A stretch of 64,000 nt of DNA, taken from assembly GCA_028826165.1 (NCBI GenBank), contig JAPDFW010000108.1:1-64000 (forward strand), in the 5' to 3' direction. Positions 1-12,647 of this stretch are shown here, one piece after another. Position 1 is the stretch's first letter. Every line of letters begins with the position of its first letter. The position numbers and the translations under genes were made by a program. The notes beneath the pieces are model-generated. The model saw only the letters and a program-made list of their open reading frames with translations, had not been told where the DNA came from and did no database searches. This DNA comes from Anaeramoeba ignava. Lineage: Eukaryota > Metamonada > Anaeramoebidae.

Positions 1-2
1 AT

Positions 3-110
3 AGAGATACACACGTTGTTGGAGGAATTGATGAATTGGAATCATTAGCTTATTTTCATTATCTACCAAATTGTACAGATTTCAAACAATTTAATCATTT
101 GGATTTATAG
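3..110 (+). CDS. Possible 3' end of an unidentified coding sequence
   Basis: An open frame enters from the left edge and stops at TAG (108-110). Its last residues read NHLDL after an FKQF stretch, which loosely resembles the His-containing C-terminal end of alpha/beta-hydrolase lipases. The segment is only about 36 codons and the usual residues after HLD are absent, so the family call is weak. Composition resembles the rest of the 1-1960 flank and differs from the genes further right. Confidence 0.18.
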   Translation, partial: RDTHVVGGIDELESLAYFHYLPNCTDFKQFNHLDL

Positions 111-599
111 ATTTATATGAATTTTCCGAATGTGGCTGTTGCCTTTTAGATTCTTCTGTCCAAAATATTTTATTGGATTAATGATTCAAATGTCAACATA
201 ATACTTAGCTTACAAGCATTGAGATTTGAAGACCAATCATAATTAAATCGTTTATAGATTTCCATGAACATCATCATCAGCATCATCAGGAAGGAGTAGT
301 GTGCAAGTATCATCAACAATACAATAATACAATGTTAAAAGTAAGAATTGATAATCTAAATCAAATTGGTTTGTCATTGGCATATGTTGACGATTATTAT
401 GTTTGGATTCATTTCTCAAATTAATTTTACTTGCATTGAAAAGTCAATTGATAATTTGGCATAATAATAATAAACATGATGGCCTTCTTTCACAGACACA
501 ACGCCATCATTTGGTTACAAGATGAAATGGAGAGAGACTTGATTGATTTACTAATTACTCAATGTAACAGTACATGAGTAAATCTGTGAAATTTCCAAT

Positions 600-812
600 C
601 TAGAAATAATCTCCAAAATTACATATATACATATGAAATTTGACGACAAATGCAACCTGGCTGAACAAATGTAGTGTGAAAATGAGTAGCACCATTGATC
701 CACTATATAAAATCTCAACTAAAGCTCCAACAACAACACCAAATAAAGAAATAATAAGAGCATTGTAGATGGAAGAAAACCCAAACATTTGGCCAATGGA
801 TATTCCTCTCTA
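600..812 (-). CDS. Possible membrane-protein exon
   Basis: On the minus strand an open frame begins just after an acceptor-like CGTTAG (AG at 813-814) and runs to a TAG at 600-602. It encodes two strongly hydrophobic stretches (around SLFGVVVGALVEIL and SMVLLIFTLHLF), as expected for membrane segments. I do not recognise the family. No matching upstream exon or promoter could be fixed, and a short hydrophobic frame can arise by chance, so this is only a candidate. Confidence 0.2.
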
Positions 813-1767
813 ACGACAATAGTGGTGGTGTGGTGGTGGTGCAGGTAGGTGAGAGAACAGTGCAGAGTACTTGAAATTCCCTAATTCCTCTCCAAATTTT
901 AGATTGTAAATAATAAATATAAAGGAAATTTCTTGACAAAACAAATTTCTAATTGCATAATTTGACATTTGTCACGAGATTCTTCATGATTTATTCATGT
1001 ACTGAGTACACTTATTGATTTCTCACTGACCAATCATTTGAATTAAACGGTGAAACGGTGTTCTCTTCTTCAATTCAATCAAATCACTGGATTTTCTGCA
1101 TCAAAACACCACACCAATCACACACAATGACAGACACAAATGTGTGGGTGGTAGGTGGACCAAAAGGGTGGGAATCACTCAACACAACACACTACAAGAC
1201 ACGCACAGACACATAATAGACACACATACCTTTACATAAAAGTTCTAAAATCAAACTGCGTGCGTGCGTGCGTGCAAAAGTGCGCAGTGCGCGCGCAGCA
1301 AATCGGCAACCACACATTTAAAATAAAATGAAAAGAGAACAAATTAAATTGTCTCCTTCCATCATCCACTGACTACTGATGATGAATGATGGATGAGGAT
1401 GAATGGGAATGGGATAAACTAGATAATAAGAATGGTGAGGTGGTTATATGTAGACAGATTGATTTTCACATGGCATTCTCTTTTAATACTTCAATTTGCT
1501 TTTCAGATTTAACTAATTATGTTATGCTTCTCTTTATAAAAGAATACAATATAGCATTTATTCATCATCACCAATTATTGGGCTCAAATAGATATGAATC
1601 TTAACTTAGGGTAGGGAAATTATTGTTAGTAGAGGTGTGGGAAGTTTGGTCAATATTTTCTTCTGCTTGATCCATCAACATACATATTAAGAAAGATATT
1701 ATGATATTCCACGACCACTGACGCGCAGATGAAGGAAAACGATATGCCGATTATTGATCCCACCTTA

Positions 1768-1847
1768 GTGTGCGCGCGGCGCGTGCGCGCGCAGCGCGCG
1801 CGCGCGCGCGCGGCGCGCGGCGCGCGCGAGCGCGCGCGCGCGCGACG
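1768..1847. repeat. Alternating GC tract
   Basis: About 80 bases made almost only of G and C, largely alternating (CGCGCG/GGCGCG). It is by far the most GC-rich patch of the window. Open frames through it (Arg/Ala-rich on both strands) are by-products of the repeat. Alternating CG can adopt Z-DNA. Confidence 0.85.
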
Positions 1848-1966
1848 CATTATCTTCTTCCGCCTTCCGACTTTCCTTCCAGAATGGGAGGGAACTAATC
1901 CGCCTGTAACCAACCCAACCTAGAACTGAATCAACTAATCAGATCTTCAAGTATATATAAGTATAA

Positions 1967-4900
1967 AGGAAAACAATAACACTAATTATTATTCTTTCAA
2001 TTGATTTTGTTGGAGATGATGTTATTTGGAGATCACTTACAATTATTTTACTTTCTACTTTTTTCATTTTTACATTTGGAGTTGCAATTAGATATTTACT
2101 TGAAGGAACAAAAGTGAATGAAGATAAAATTGGAATTAAGTAATTCTTTTCTTTATTTTCTTATTTGGATATTATTAACTGATTATTTCAAAAACAAAAA
2201 AAAATTAGTTTGAATTTCTTCAAATTTCCAAATGAAACTATGCTTTATTCTTTCAAACCTTTTACTGCAGAAGTAAATTATTATTTTTTCTTTCATTTTT
2301 TCATTTTATTTTTTTATTTTTGATTTTAGTTAAGAGTTTCCAAAAAATATAAAAGTGATGGAATACAAAATTGTAAAGTAACTGTAAGAGGATTTCCTTT
2401 AGATTCTAATCAAATTTATGAAACAAATGATTTGAGTTTGATTCAAGTGAAAGAAAATATCAAAAATGAAATTATAATATCAGGAGATACAATTCAATAT
2501 TCTGATGAAGATGGATTTGTGAAATTTTCAAATCTTTCAATTATTTCAGGTCCAAGTATCACAATTAATTTAACATTTTTTGCAGAATGTGAAATTGAAA
2601 ATGAATTCAAAATGAATGGACCTTGTAAATATTTTGTTTAAATTAATTAAATTTTAATTTCAATTTGAAATATCCTTTTTGATAAAAAATTTATTTTGAA
2701 AAATTTTCTTAATTTAGCTGAAAATATTCAAATAGAATCAAATCTTCAAACTGCTCAAGATTCTTTTCCCCTTATGATGTTGCAATCAGGTACTTAATTT
2801 AAATTCAATTCAATTCAATTCAATTCAAATCAAATTAAATTCAAATTTTCTTTCTTTTTCTTTTTCTTTTGAAGTTGAGGGTTTTTATTTTTTAGAAAAT
2901 GAAACATTAGATACCCAAAAATACAATTTTGAAGAAGAAATTTCATTATTTTTTGGAATTGATAAAGATCCATATTCAGAAAGTTTCTTTGATTGGAATA
3001 ATATTATCTTCTTTCCTCTTCCAGGAAATAGGACTTGGTCTTTTCCTGAATATGAACCTTATTGTAAAAATAAATTTCCTTTTTTTTCTTTGAATATTTA
3101 AATTTGAGGAAAAAGGAAATATTTATTTTCAAATTAAATCAAAAATTCAAATCCAAAATCAAAAATTATTTAGTGTTTACAAATTTAATTTCATCTTCTC
3201 TTTTCCCAAATTCCTTATTTGAAACTGTTAAAATGAATTATTTATTCAGTGGAGCAACTTCAAAAAGAATGAATTTAACAACTTTTTATCAAGGAAATCA
3301 AATGAAAATTTATGGTGATTCACAGTTATCTGATTCCTCTCGTTATTTTATTTTGAATTTTGAAACAAATGGTTTGCAATTTATTATTTCTTTTTTTTAT
3401 TATTTTTAGATTTAAAAATTAAAAATTTAAAATTTAAAATTAAAATAGTTTCCAAAATTGAAATTATTGAAAATGGATCTTTTAGTGTTAAAGAAGGAGA
3501 AATATTTTCAAAACCTTGGGAAATTAAAATTCAAAATAATGAAAGTATTCCAATTCAAAATAAACCAATTTTTGCAAAAATTTCCAAACAATGTGATATT
3601 GAAATTTCAGAAAATCAATCTCCTATTCAAAATTCTAAAGTTCTTTTAAATCCTATTGCTTTTACAAATGAATTTGGAATGTAAAAAATTTATCAAAAAA
3701 AAAGAGAAAATTAATATAAAAATTAATACAAAAATTAATATAAATTGATTGATTTAAATTGAATAATTTTAGAGCAACTTTTTCAGATTTAAAATTTTCA
3801 GTTTCAGGATTAACAAGAAATAATTGTTCATTTAAAATTAAATTTATTTCAGATGGAATTTCTATTGAAACTGATAATATTCAAGTTAATTCATCAGTTA
3901 ATAGATTTATTTTTCCTTTAACTGATTATTATTTTTGGATTTATTTGTATTCTAATGGTACGCTTGATTACCTTTTATATTGACTATATTGTTCAAGTTC
4001 AAGATGAATTTGGGAAAGCAATTCCAAATAAATTAATTACTTTAACTTGTTCAAATTTTACATTTCAACCTTATCAATTTATTACAGATCAAAATGGATT
4101 TGTTGTTTTATATTTAGATTATCCTTTAATTATTTCAAAAGATTTTGAATATGATGATGACTATTATTATTCTTATCAAAATTGTAGTGTTATTTCTGAT
4201 GATATCAAATCAGATGAATTTACAATATCTTTGGAAATGTACGGAGAACCTGAATTGAATTCAACTTTTATTGGAAAAATCAATATAACAAATTGGAATG
4301 AAAATATAACATCAGGAGAATTGATAAATTTGAATATTTCTATTCATAATCATTTTGGAAATGTAATTTCAAATGAAAGTTATAATTTAACAGGATTTAT
4401 TAATCCAGGAGATTTACCAATGGGATATTTAATTTATCCTGAAGAAGGATATTGGAATATTACAAATGGAGAAGGAATAATTTCAACAAAAATTTATGGA
4501 ATTTCAATGAGAACTGAATTATGTTTATTAATTGGAAAAGATTATATTCCTGATTTTGAAAATTATGATTGGAAAGAATGTTTTGAAATGAGTTTATTAA
4601 ATGATATTGAAAAAGTTGAAATTTCACATTTTCCAAATCCAAATCAAATGTTCATACCTGGTCAACTTTTTGGAAATGAATCAATTAAATTGAAAGTAAT
4701 TGGAAATAATATTTCAGAAACTAATTTAACTGTTCATAGTCTTGCTTTAAATGTAAATGATTATTATGAAGAATTTTTTGGAATAAATTCAAGTGAAATT
4801 ATAAAAAATGAAACAAATAATTTATTTGAATCTATTTATCAATTAAATGGAACAGGTTTGTATTATTTAATAATAAATATTATTTAAATTCTTTAAATCC

Positions 4901-7900
4901 AAAAAAAAAATTAATTTTATTTATTTAAATTTAAAATTTAAATTTAAATTAGATGAATTAATTTTGGATAATTTTAGAATAAATCAACAATCAATTTATG
5001 ATTCAAAAAATGAAGAATTTAATCCTTTCAATTTAATAATTTTTGTAAATGGAATTCCTTCAAATTCCGAAATTCCTGTTAAACTTTGTTTTCCTCATAA
5101 ATCTTTGAATTTAAATGTAACTTGGAATACATCTATTCCATTTGTATCAGGATATAAGAGAATTCCATCTCAACCAATTTTACAAATTACTGATTCAATA
5201 ACAGGAAATCCAATTCAAGGATATTATGCTTATTTTTCAATTTTGGATGATTCAGTTGAAATAATAGATTTTAATACAGGAATAATTGGAGATATTTTAA
5301 GTACAACACCTTCAGATATAAATGGATATGTTACTTGGAATATTTCTTTTCTCAAAATTACAGAATCAAAACAAATTCAAGGAATATTTTGGATTTCAGA
5401 TTGTGAATATCAATCACCTTATAATAATATTAACAGTAAATTCGTTTATTTCAATGTTTCAACTGAAGAATTTGATTGGAAATTTTTTGATATTCCTTCT
5501 GAAAAGTTTGGGTCTCAACCTTCCACAGCTTCTCCTCAAGTATTTGTTTTTAATCCAACTACACATCAACCTATTCCGAATAAATATGTTACCATTGACT
5601 ATATTGGTTATTATGAGGAATATTTTTATTCGAGAACAGAAATTACAAATGAAAATGGATTTGCAATATTTTCAGATTTAATTATTAATCCAGATACATA
5701 TTGGAACGATCAATATCTCGTTTTTGGGTGTGATGAAAAATCCAATGAAGTGGAAATATCTCAAGTGTGGATAACTGATTTGAACCTTTTATCCTTCATT
5801 TCTTTTCCAATAAGTGGAATTCCCAGTTATTCATGGGTCATTCGGGATCTTCCAACAGTTAATGGAAAAAGATATTTTGGTTCATATATTGTTCAACTTT
5901 TTGCTTCCTCAATTCCAGTTTCTGGAGAACCAATAATTGCTGAAACTTATTCCTACGATCCAGATCAGCCAAGCACTTGCAAAATAGATCCTTCAACTTC
6001 AATTCAAACAACTGATGAAAATGGAATTGCAGTTTTTAATTTAATCATCGAATCAGGAACTTCAGAATATTGTGAATTTCGTTTTTCTTATTATGATATT
6101 CTTTATTCTGGTTCCATTGGAACATATATCTCAAATCCGATTGAAAAAGTAATCATACAATCTGAAAATATCCCAAATGAATTGGAAATGGGAGAAACTT
6201 TTTCAGTAAAAATTGAACTAACATTTAAGCAATATTATGAAAAGATGAAAAATATTTCTTTTCCAATTCAAATTATTACAAAATGTTCAAATGCTTCTTA
6301 TTCAAGTGATAATATGATGACAAATGTAAATGGAGAAACAATTTTAAACAATTTAAAATTTTATTCAGTTTCAGGAGATGCAGAATGTTTAGATAAAGAA
6401 GGAAAAGTAAAAGCAGAAATTGCATTTTCAGTTTTAGGAATTCAATCAAATTTTCAAACAATTTTAATTCCTTCTCCTGATAAAATTGATGCTAGAAAAG
6501 CAATGAATTCACTTAAACAATCAATTCTTTTTTGGGTTGTTAGTTTATGTCTTATTTTTCCATTTGTTCTTAATTCAACAAAAAATCATAATATTATCAC
6601 ATTTATTGTTGTTATTGGATTAATTGCAGTTTTACTTGCATTTATTACTAAATTAATTCCAAAAGCAGATAAAATTGAAACAAGACAATTTGTTGCTTTA
6701 TCAGCTTTTGAAGCAATTCTTATTAGCATTTCTCTTTTGATTTTATTGATTATTATTTTATCAAGATTTATTCCAAAATTTAGAAAATTAATTGAAAAAA
6801 CATTTTTTACTCATGAAAGAATATCAAATTATTTTATTCTTTTCAAAAGATTACTTCCAATAGGAGCAAAAAAATCATTAAAATTTAAAGAAATTGAACA
6901 ACTCTTTATTAATAAAAAAATTTATTCAGAATCAGAATCAGATAAAGAAAAAGATAAAGATAAAGATAAAGATAAAGATAAAGATAAAGATAAAGATGAA
7001 ATTGAATTAGAATCTTTTTCAGAAAATGAAAAATTGAAAGAAAATATTAAAGAGAAGAAATTTTCACAATTAACAGAAACAGAAATTCAATTTGTGATTG
7101 AAAAATATTCTCAAAATTTAGAAAATCAAAATCAAAATCAAAATCAAAATCAAAATCAAAATGAAAATGAAAAGAAATCAAAAAATAAATGTTCAATTTT
7201 TTGGAATTGGATTGTTGGATTATTTAAAAAATTAATCAAAAAAATCAAATCAAAATTTGAAGAAAAACCAAATCCACATAAAGAATATGAAAATTATTTT
7301 GATTTTTATTATCCACAAAGAATGATTGCTTCATTTTGGCTTTGGATTGTATTAGTTATTTTATTGATTTTACTTGTAACAAAATTAATAAGAAATGCAT
7401 GTTTAAGTGTTCAATTATATAGACAAGAAATTATTTCAAATGTTCAACAAAAGTAATTGTTGTGAAAATATACCAAATTTAGATCTTGATTATCAATATC
7501 CATTTTCATTTTATGGATTTCAAATACTTCAAGAACTTAATTCAAGTTGTTCGACTAATCCAAATCCTTTTCCAAATTCATTTTCAAGATTTGTTTATCC
7601 ATTTTCAAGAACAAAAACTAATCAAATTATTAATTCAATTTCAATTATTTCAGGAATTTCAGCATTAATTGCATTTATTATTCTTCTTTTACTTTGGAGA
7701 TCAATTTTCAATTTATATAAGAAAAGAATAATGATTTTAAGACAAGGAAAAAAACCATTTCCAGAATTTAATACAGCAAATCCAGTTAAAGTAACTTCAT
7801 ATACAAATTTACAAGTTTGGTTAGGATTAATTTCATTTCTTTTAGCTTGGATTTTTGTTTTCATAATTTTGTTTATTATTCCAGCAATTTATTGGTTTGT

Positions 7901-8588
7901 TTCAAAAGAATTTCTTTATATGTTATTAAGATATTTGTTATATTTTATCATAATTGTTATTGTTTATCAAATCATTTTTGGAATTCTTATTCAAAAAATA
8001 ATGATGAAATATTTCACTGATAAAAAGATAATAATTGATAGAACAGCATTTTCAATTTATGATTTTCTTAAATTTTTTATGACAATATTTTCAGGAGCAA
8101 CTTCATCAATTAAAAAATTATTTGGAATTGGAGGAGGATCAATTTTATCAATATTCAGACTTGATGATAAAACAAAATTTGATGAATCTTATGCAGCAAT
8201 GATGTTAATTGATCATCAAACAAATAATCCAATCCTCAGAATTTTTTCAAATTATTTAATTCAATTTGTTAGTTCAAGAAAGATAATATTTCAAAAAAGA
8301 ATTTCAAAAGAAAACAATGAAAATCTTGAAGATACAGAACAAGAACAAGAACTTAATGTTATTAAATATCATCCAATTACTCATGAACCAATTCAAAAAG
8401 AAAAAATTAGAAAAATATTTTTACTTCTTCTTACACTTTCATCAAACAAAAATTTAAAAGAATTAAGAAAAAAAGCAATTAAAATTGAAAAAAGAAAACA
8501 AAAATTCCAGAATGAAAAAGAAGAAAAAATGCAAAGAATGGTTCAAAAAAATTTAAAACAAAAAGAAGAAAGTAAAAAAGAGAAATAA
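1967..8588 (+). CDS. Giant membrane protein: Ig-like ectodomain plus STRA6-like C-terminus (5' partial)
   Basis: Ten exons can be traced. GT-AG introns lie at 2140-2208, 2273-2329, 2625-2717, 2790-2895, 3064-3173, 3372-3448, 3681-3772, 3958-3997 and 4856-4952. The first exon is open from 1967, follows an in-frame TAA (1964-1966) and has no ATG, so the 5' end is missing. It encodes one membrane segment. About 1,250 residues of beta-rich ectodomain follow, in which a T(D/N)xNGxxxF-type motif recurs at least seven times, as in bacterial Ig-like or alpha-2-macroglobulin-like repeats. From about 6500 come several membrane spans, a KD-repeat and NQ-repeat cytoplasmic linker, and more spans. The last part has a patterned RLDDKTKFDESYAAM...DHQTNNPI segment resembling the STRA6/RBP-receptor family. 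The frame shifts by +1 at TAA 7454-7456; either a frameshift or an intron 7453-7546 could restore it. STRA6 kinship is from memory of the family and moderate. Confidence 0.6.
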
Positions 8589-8699
8589 TTTTTTTTTCTT
8601 TTTTTCAAATTCCACTTTTTTTTTTTTCAAATTTTCAAAAAGAAAATAAAAAGAAAATAAAAAGAAAATAAAAATTATTTTTTAGTTCGATTTAAACAT

Positions 8700-11600
8700 C
8701 AAGTTTAATTTAATATTTAATTAAGAAATAAATTTAGAAATAAATTTAAAATAAATTATTATTAATTATTATTAAAATTAAATATTTATTTTTATTAAAA
8801 TATTTATTCTACTTTTTTTAATATATTTTATTTTGAATTAATTAATAAATAAAAATATTAATTTAATAAATAATATTATTATTTTAAATTAAAATAAAAT
8901 AAATTTAAATTAAATTATTGTTAATTATTATTAAAATTAAATATTTATTTTTATTAAAATATTTATTCCACTTTTTAATATATATTATTTTGAATAAATA
9001 AATAAATAAAAATATTAATTTAATAAATAATATTATTATTTCAAATTAAAATAAAATAAATTTAAAAATAAATTATTATTAATTATTATTAAAATTAAAT
9101 ATTTATTTTTATTAAAAATATTTATTCTACTTTTTAATATATTTTATTTTTGAATTAATTAATAAATAAAAATATTAATTTAATAAATAATATTATTATT
9201 TTAAATTAAAATAAAATAAATTTAAATTAAATTATTGTTAATTATTATTAAAATTAAATATTTATCTTTATTAAAATATTTATTCCACTTTTTAATATAT
9301 TTTATTTTGGATTAATAAATAATTAAAAATATTAATTTAATAAATAATATTACTATTTTAAATTAAAATAAAATAAATCTAAAATAAATTATTATTAATT
9401 ATTATTAAAATTAAATATTTATTATTATTAAATTATTTATTCCACTTTTTAATATATATTATTTTGAATAAATAAATAATTAAAAATATTAATTTAATAA
9501 ATAATATTATTATTTTAAATTAAAATAAAATAAATCTAAAATAAAGTATTATTAATTATTATTAAAATTAAATATTTATTTTTATTAAAATATTTATTCT
9601 ACTTTTTAATATATTTTATTTTTGAATTAATAAATAAATAAAAATATTAATTTAATAAATAATATTATTATTTTAAATTAAAATAAATTAAATTTAAAAT
9701 AAATTATTATTAATTATTATTAAAATTAAATATTTATCTTTATTAAAATATTTATTCTACTTTTTTAATATATATTATTTTGAATAAATAAATAAATAAA
9801 AATATTAATTTAATAAATAATATTATTATTTTAAAATAAAATAAAATAAATTTAAAATAAATTATTATTAATTATTATTAAAATTAAATATTTATTTTTA
9901 TTAAAAATATTTATTCTACTTTTTTTAATATATTTTGAATTAATAAATAAATAAAAATATTAATTTAATAAATAATATTATTATTTTAAATTAAAATAAA
10001 ATAAATTTAAAATAAATTATTATTAATTATTATTAAAATTAAATATTTATTATTATTAAAATATTTATTCCACTTTTTAATATATATTATTTTGAATTAA
10101 TAAATAAAAATATTAATTTAATAAATAATATTATTATTTTAAATTAAAATAAAATAAATTTAAAAATAAAAAGTATTATTAATTATTATTAAAATTAAAT
10201 ATTTATTTTTATTAAAATATTTATTCCACTTTTTAATATATTTTATTTTTGAATTAATAAATAAATAAAAATATTAATTTAATAAATAATATTATTATTT
10301 TAAATTAAAATAAAATAAATTTAAATTAAATTATTATTAATTATTATTAAAATTAAATATTTATTTTTTATTAAAATATTTATTCTACTTTTTTTTAATA
10401 TATTTTATTTTGAATTAATAAATAATTAAAAATATTAATTTAATAAATAATATTATTATTTCAAATTAAAATAAATTAAATCTAAAAATAAATTATTGTT
10501 AATTATTATTAAAATTAAATATTTATTTTTATTAAAATATTTATTCTACTTTTTTTAATATATTTTATTTTGAATAAATAAATAAATAAAAATATTAATT
10601 TAATAAATAATATTATTATTTTAAATTAAAATAAAATAAATTTAAAATAAATTATTGTTAATTATTATTAAAATTAAATATTTATTTTTATTAAAATATT
10701 TATTCTACTTTTTAATAAATATTATTTTGAATAAATAAATAAATAAAAATATTAATTTAATAAATAATATTATTATTTCAAATTAAAATAAAATAAATTT
10801 AAAATAAATTATTATTAATTATTATTAAAATTAAATATTTATTTTTATTAAAAATATTTATTCTACTTTTTAATATATAATATTTTGGATTAATAAATAA
10901 TTAAAAATATTAATTTAATAAATAATATTATTATTTTAAATTAAAATAAAATAAATTTAAATTAAATTATTATTAAATATTATTAAAATTAAATATTTAT
11001 TTTTATTAAAATATTTATTCTACTTTTTTAATATATTTTATTTTGAATTAATAAATAAATAAAAATATTAATTTAATAAATAATAATATTATTTTAAATT
11101 AAAATAAAATAAATTTAAATTAAATTATTATTAATTATTATTAAAATTAAATATTTATTTTTATTAAAATATTTATTCCACTTTTTAATATATTTTATTT
11201 TGAAATAATAAATAATTAAAAATATTAATTTAATAAATAATATTATTATTTTAAATTAAAATAAAATAAATTTAAAATAAATTATTATTAAATATTATTA
11301 AAATTAAATATTTATTTTTATTAAAATATTTATTCCACTTTTTTAATATATATTATTTTGAATTAATAAATAAATAAAAATATTAATTTAATAAATAATA
11401 TTATTATTTTAAATTAAAATAAAATAAATTTAAAATAAATTATTATTAATTATTATTAAAATTAAATACTTATCTTTATTAAAATATTTATTCTACTTTT
11501 TTTAATATATATTATTTTGGATTAATAAATAAATAAAAATATTAATTTAATAAATAATATTATTATTTTAAATTAAAAATAAAATAAATTTAAAATAAAT

Positions 11601-12470
11601 TATTATTAAATATTATTAAAATTAAATATTTATTTTTATTAAAATATTTATTCTACTTTTTAATATATTTTATTTTGAATTAATAAATAAATAAAAATAT
11701 TAATTTAATAAATAATATTATTATTTCAAATTAAAAATAAATTAAATCTAAAATAAATTATTGTTAATTATTATTAAAATTAAATATTTATTTTTATTAA
11801 AATATTTATTCTACTTTTTAATATATTTTATTTTGAATTAATAAATAAATAAAAATATTAATTTAATAAATAATATTATTATTTCAAATTAAAATAAAAT
11901 AAATCTAAATTAAATTATTATTATTATTATTTAAAATTAAATATTTATTATTATTAAAATATTTATTCTACTTTTTAATATATATTATTTTGAATTAATA
12001 AATAATTAAAAATATTAATTTAATAAATAATATTATTATTTTAAATTAAAATAAAAATAAATTTAAATTAAATTATTATTAATTATTATTAAAATTAAAT
12101 ATTTATTTTTTATTAAAATATTTATTCTACTTTTTTTAATATATTTTATTTTGGATTAATAAATAATTAAAAATATTAATTTAATAAATAATATTATTAT
12201 TTTAAATTAAAATAAAATAAATTTAAATTAAATTATTGTTAAATATTATTAAAATTAAATATTTATTTTTATTAAAATATTTATTCCACTTTTTTTAATA
12301 TATTTTATTTTTGAATTAATAAATAAATAAAAATATTAATTTAATAAATAATATTATTATTTTAAATTAAAATAAAATAAATTTAAAATAAATTATTATT
12401 AAATATTATTAAAATTAAATATTTATCTTTATTAAAATATTTATTCCACTTTTTTTAATAAATATTATTA
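8700..12470. repeat. Satellite array, ~158 bp unit, about 24 copies
   Basis: A head-to-tail array of almost pure A/T sequence. Each unit contains one TTC(T/C)ACTTTTT landmark. I find it at about 8809, 8969, 9127, 9285, 9442, 9599, 9757, 9916, 10070, 10226, 10385, 10546, 10705, 10863, 11020, 11179, 11335, 11493, 11653, 11811, 11968, 12127, 12286 and 12446. The mean spacing is about 158 bp and very regular. Other shared blocks are AATATTAATTTAATAAATAATATTA-type palindrome-rich sequence and the TTTTGAATTAATAAATAA block. No open frame of note. The array lies between the convergent 3' ends of the giant membrane gene and PPDK. Confidence 0.95.
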
Positions 12471-12647
12471 AAATTAAAAATAAAATGAAAATGAAAAAAG
12501 ATTATGTTTCGGTTTTTGTTTGTAATTTGTGATTGTTTAATTATTCTTTTGGTTAAATCCTAAAAAAGAAAAAAGAAAAAAGAAAAAAAAAAGAAAAAGA
12601 AAAAGAAAAAGAAATTGAAAAAAGTGTTTTTTTTTTGATTCAGAAAG
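12471..12647. other. Short intergenic 3' flank
   Basis: It separates the satellite from the PPDK stop codon. It holds A-rich and GAAAAA runs and a short more complex piece (about 12500-12560, TTTCGGTTTTTGTTTGTAA). It is most likely the 3' untranslated region and polyadenylation area of PPDK, read from the minus strand. No gene is visible. Confidence 0.5.

Larger units (their letters stand above)
1..1960. other. Compositionally distinct flank with no convincing gene
   Basis: This stretch differs from the rest of the window. It has mixed-base text with frequent CA/TG, GTGG and CpG, CAT/CAG triplet runs near 266-291, a (CGTG)n run near 1259-1275 and a nearly pure GC tract at about 1768-1847. 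The only coding hints are a 36-codon open frame at 3-110 ending in a motif reminiscent of lipase C-termini (HLDL), and a hydrophobic reading frame on the minus strand at 600-812. Neither can be extended into a gene with clear splice sites. It could be non-coding sequence, part of a poorly resolved gene, or sequence from another source joined at about 1960. Confidence 0.5.

Noticed and set aside
1386-1604. 72-codon frame starting MMDEDEWEW
   Set aside because: No homology recognised, no promoter, and the composition is that of the non-coding flank.
1650-1923. Arg/Ala-rich open frames on both strands
   Set aside because: They are created by the GC tract and have no family or splice support.
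7453-7482. 30-nt intron at the frame break of the membrane gene
   Set aside because: Removing it leads straight into a TGA; only a longer 94-nt intron would work.
8700-12470. Regular array considered as a CRISPR
   Set aside because: Units are contiguous with no unique spacers, and the window is eukaryotic. It is a satellite.
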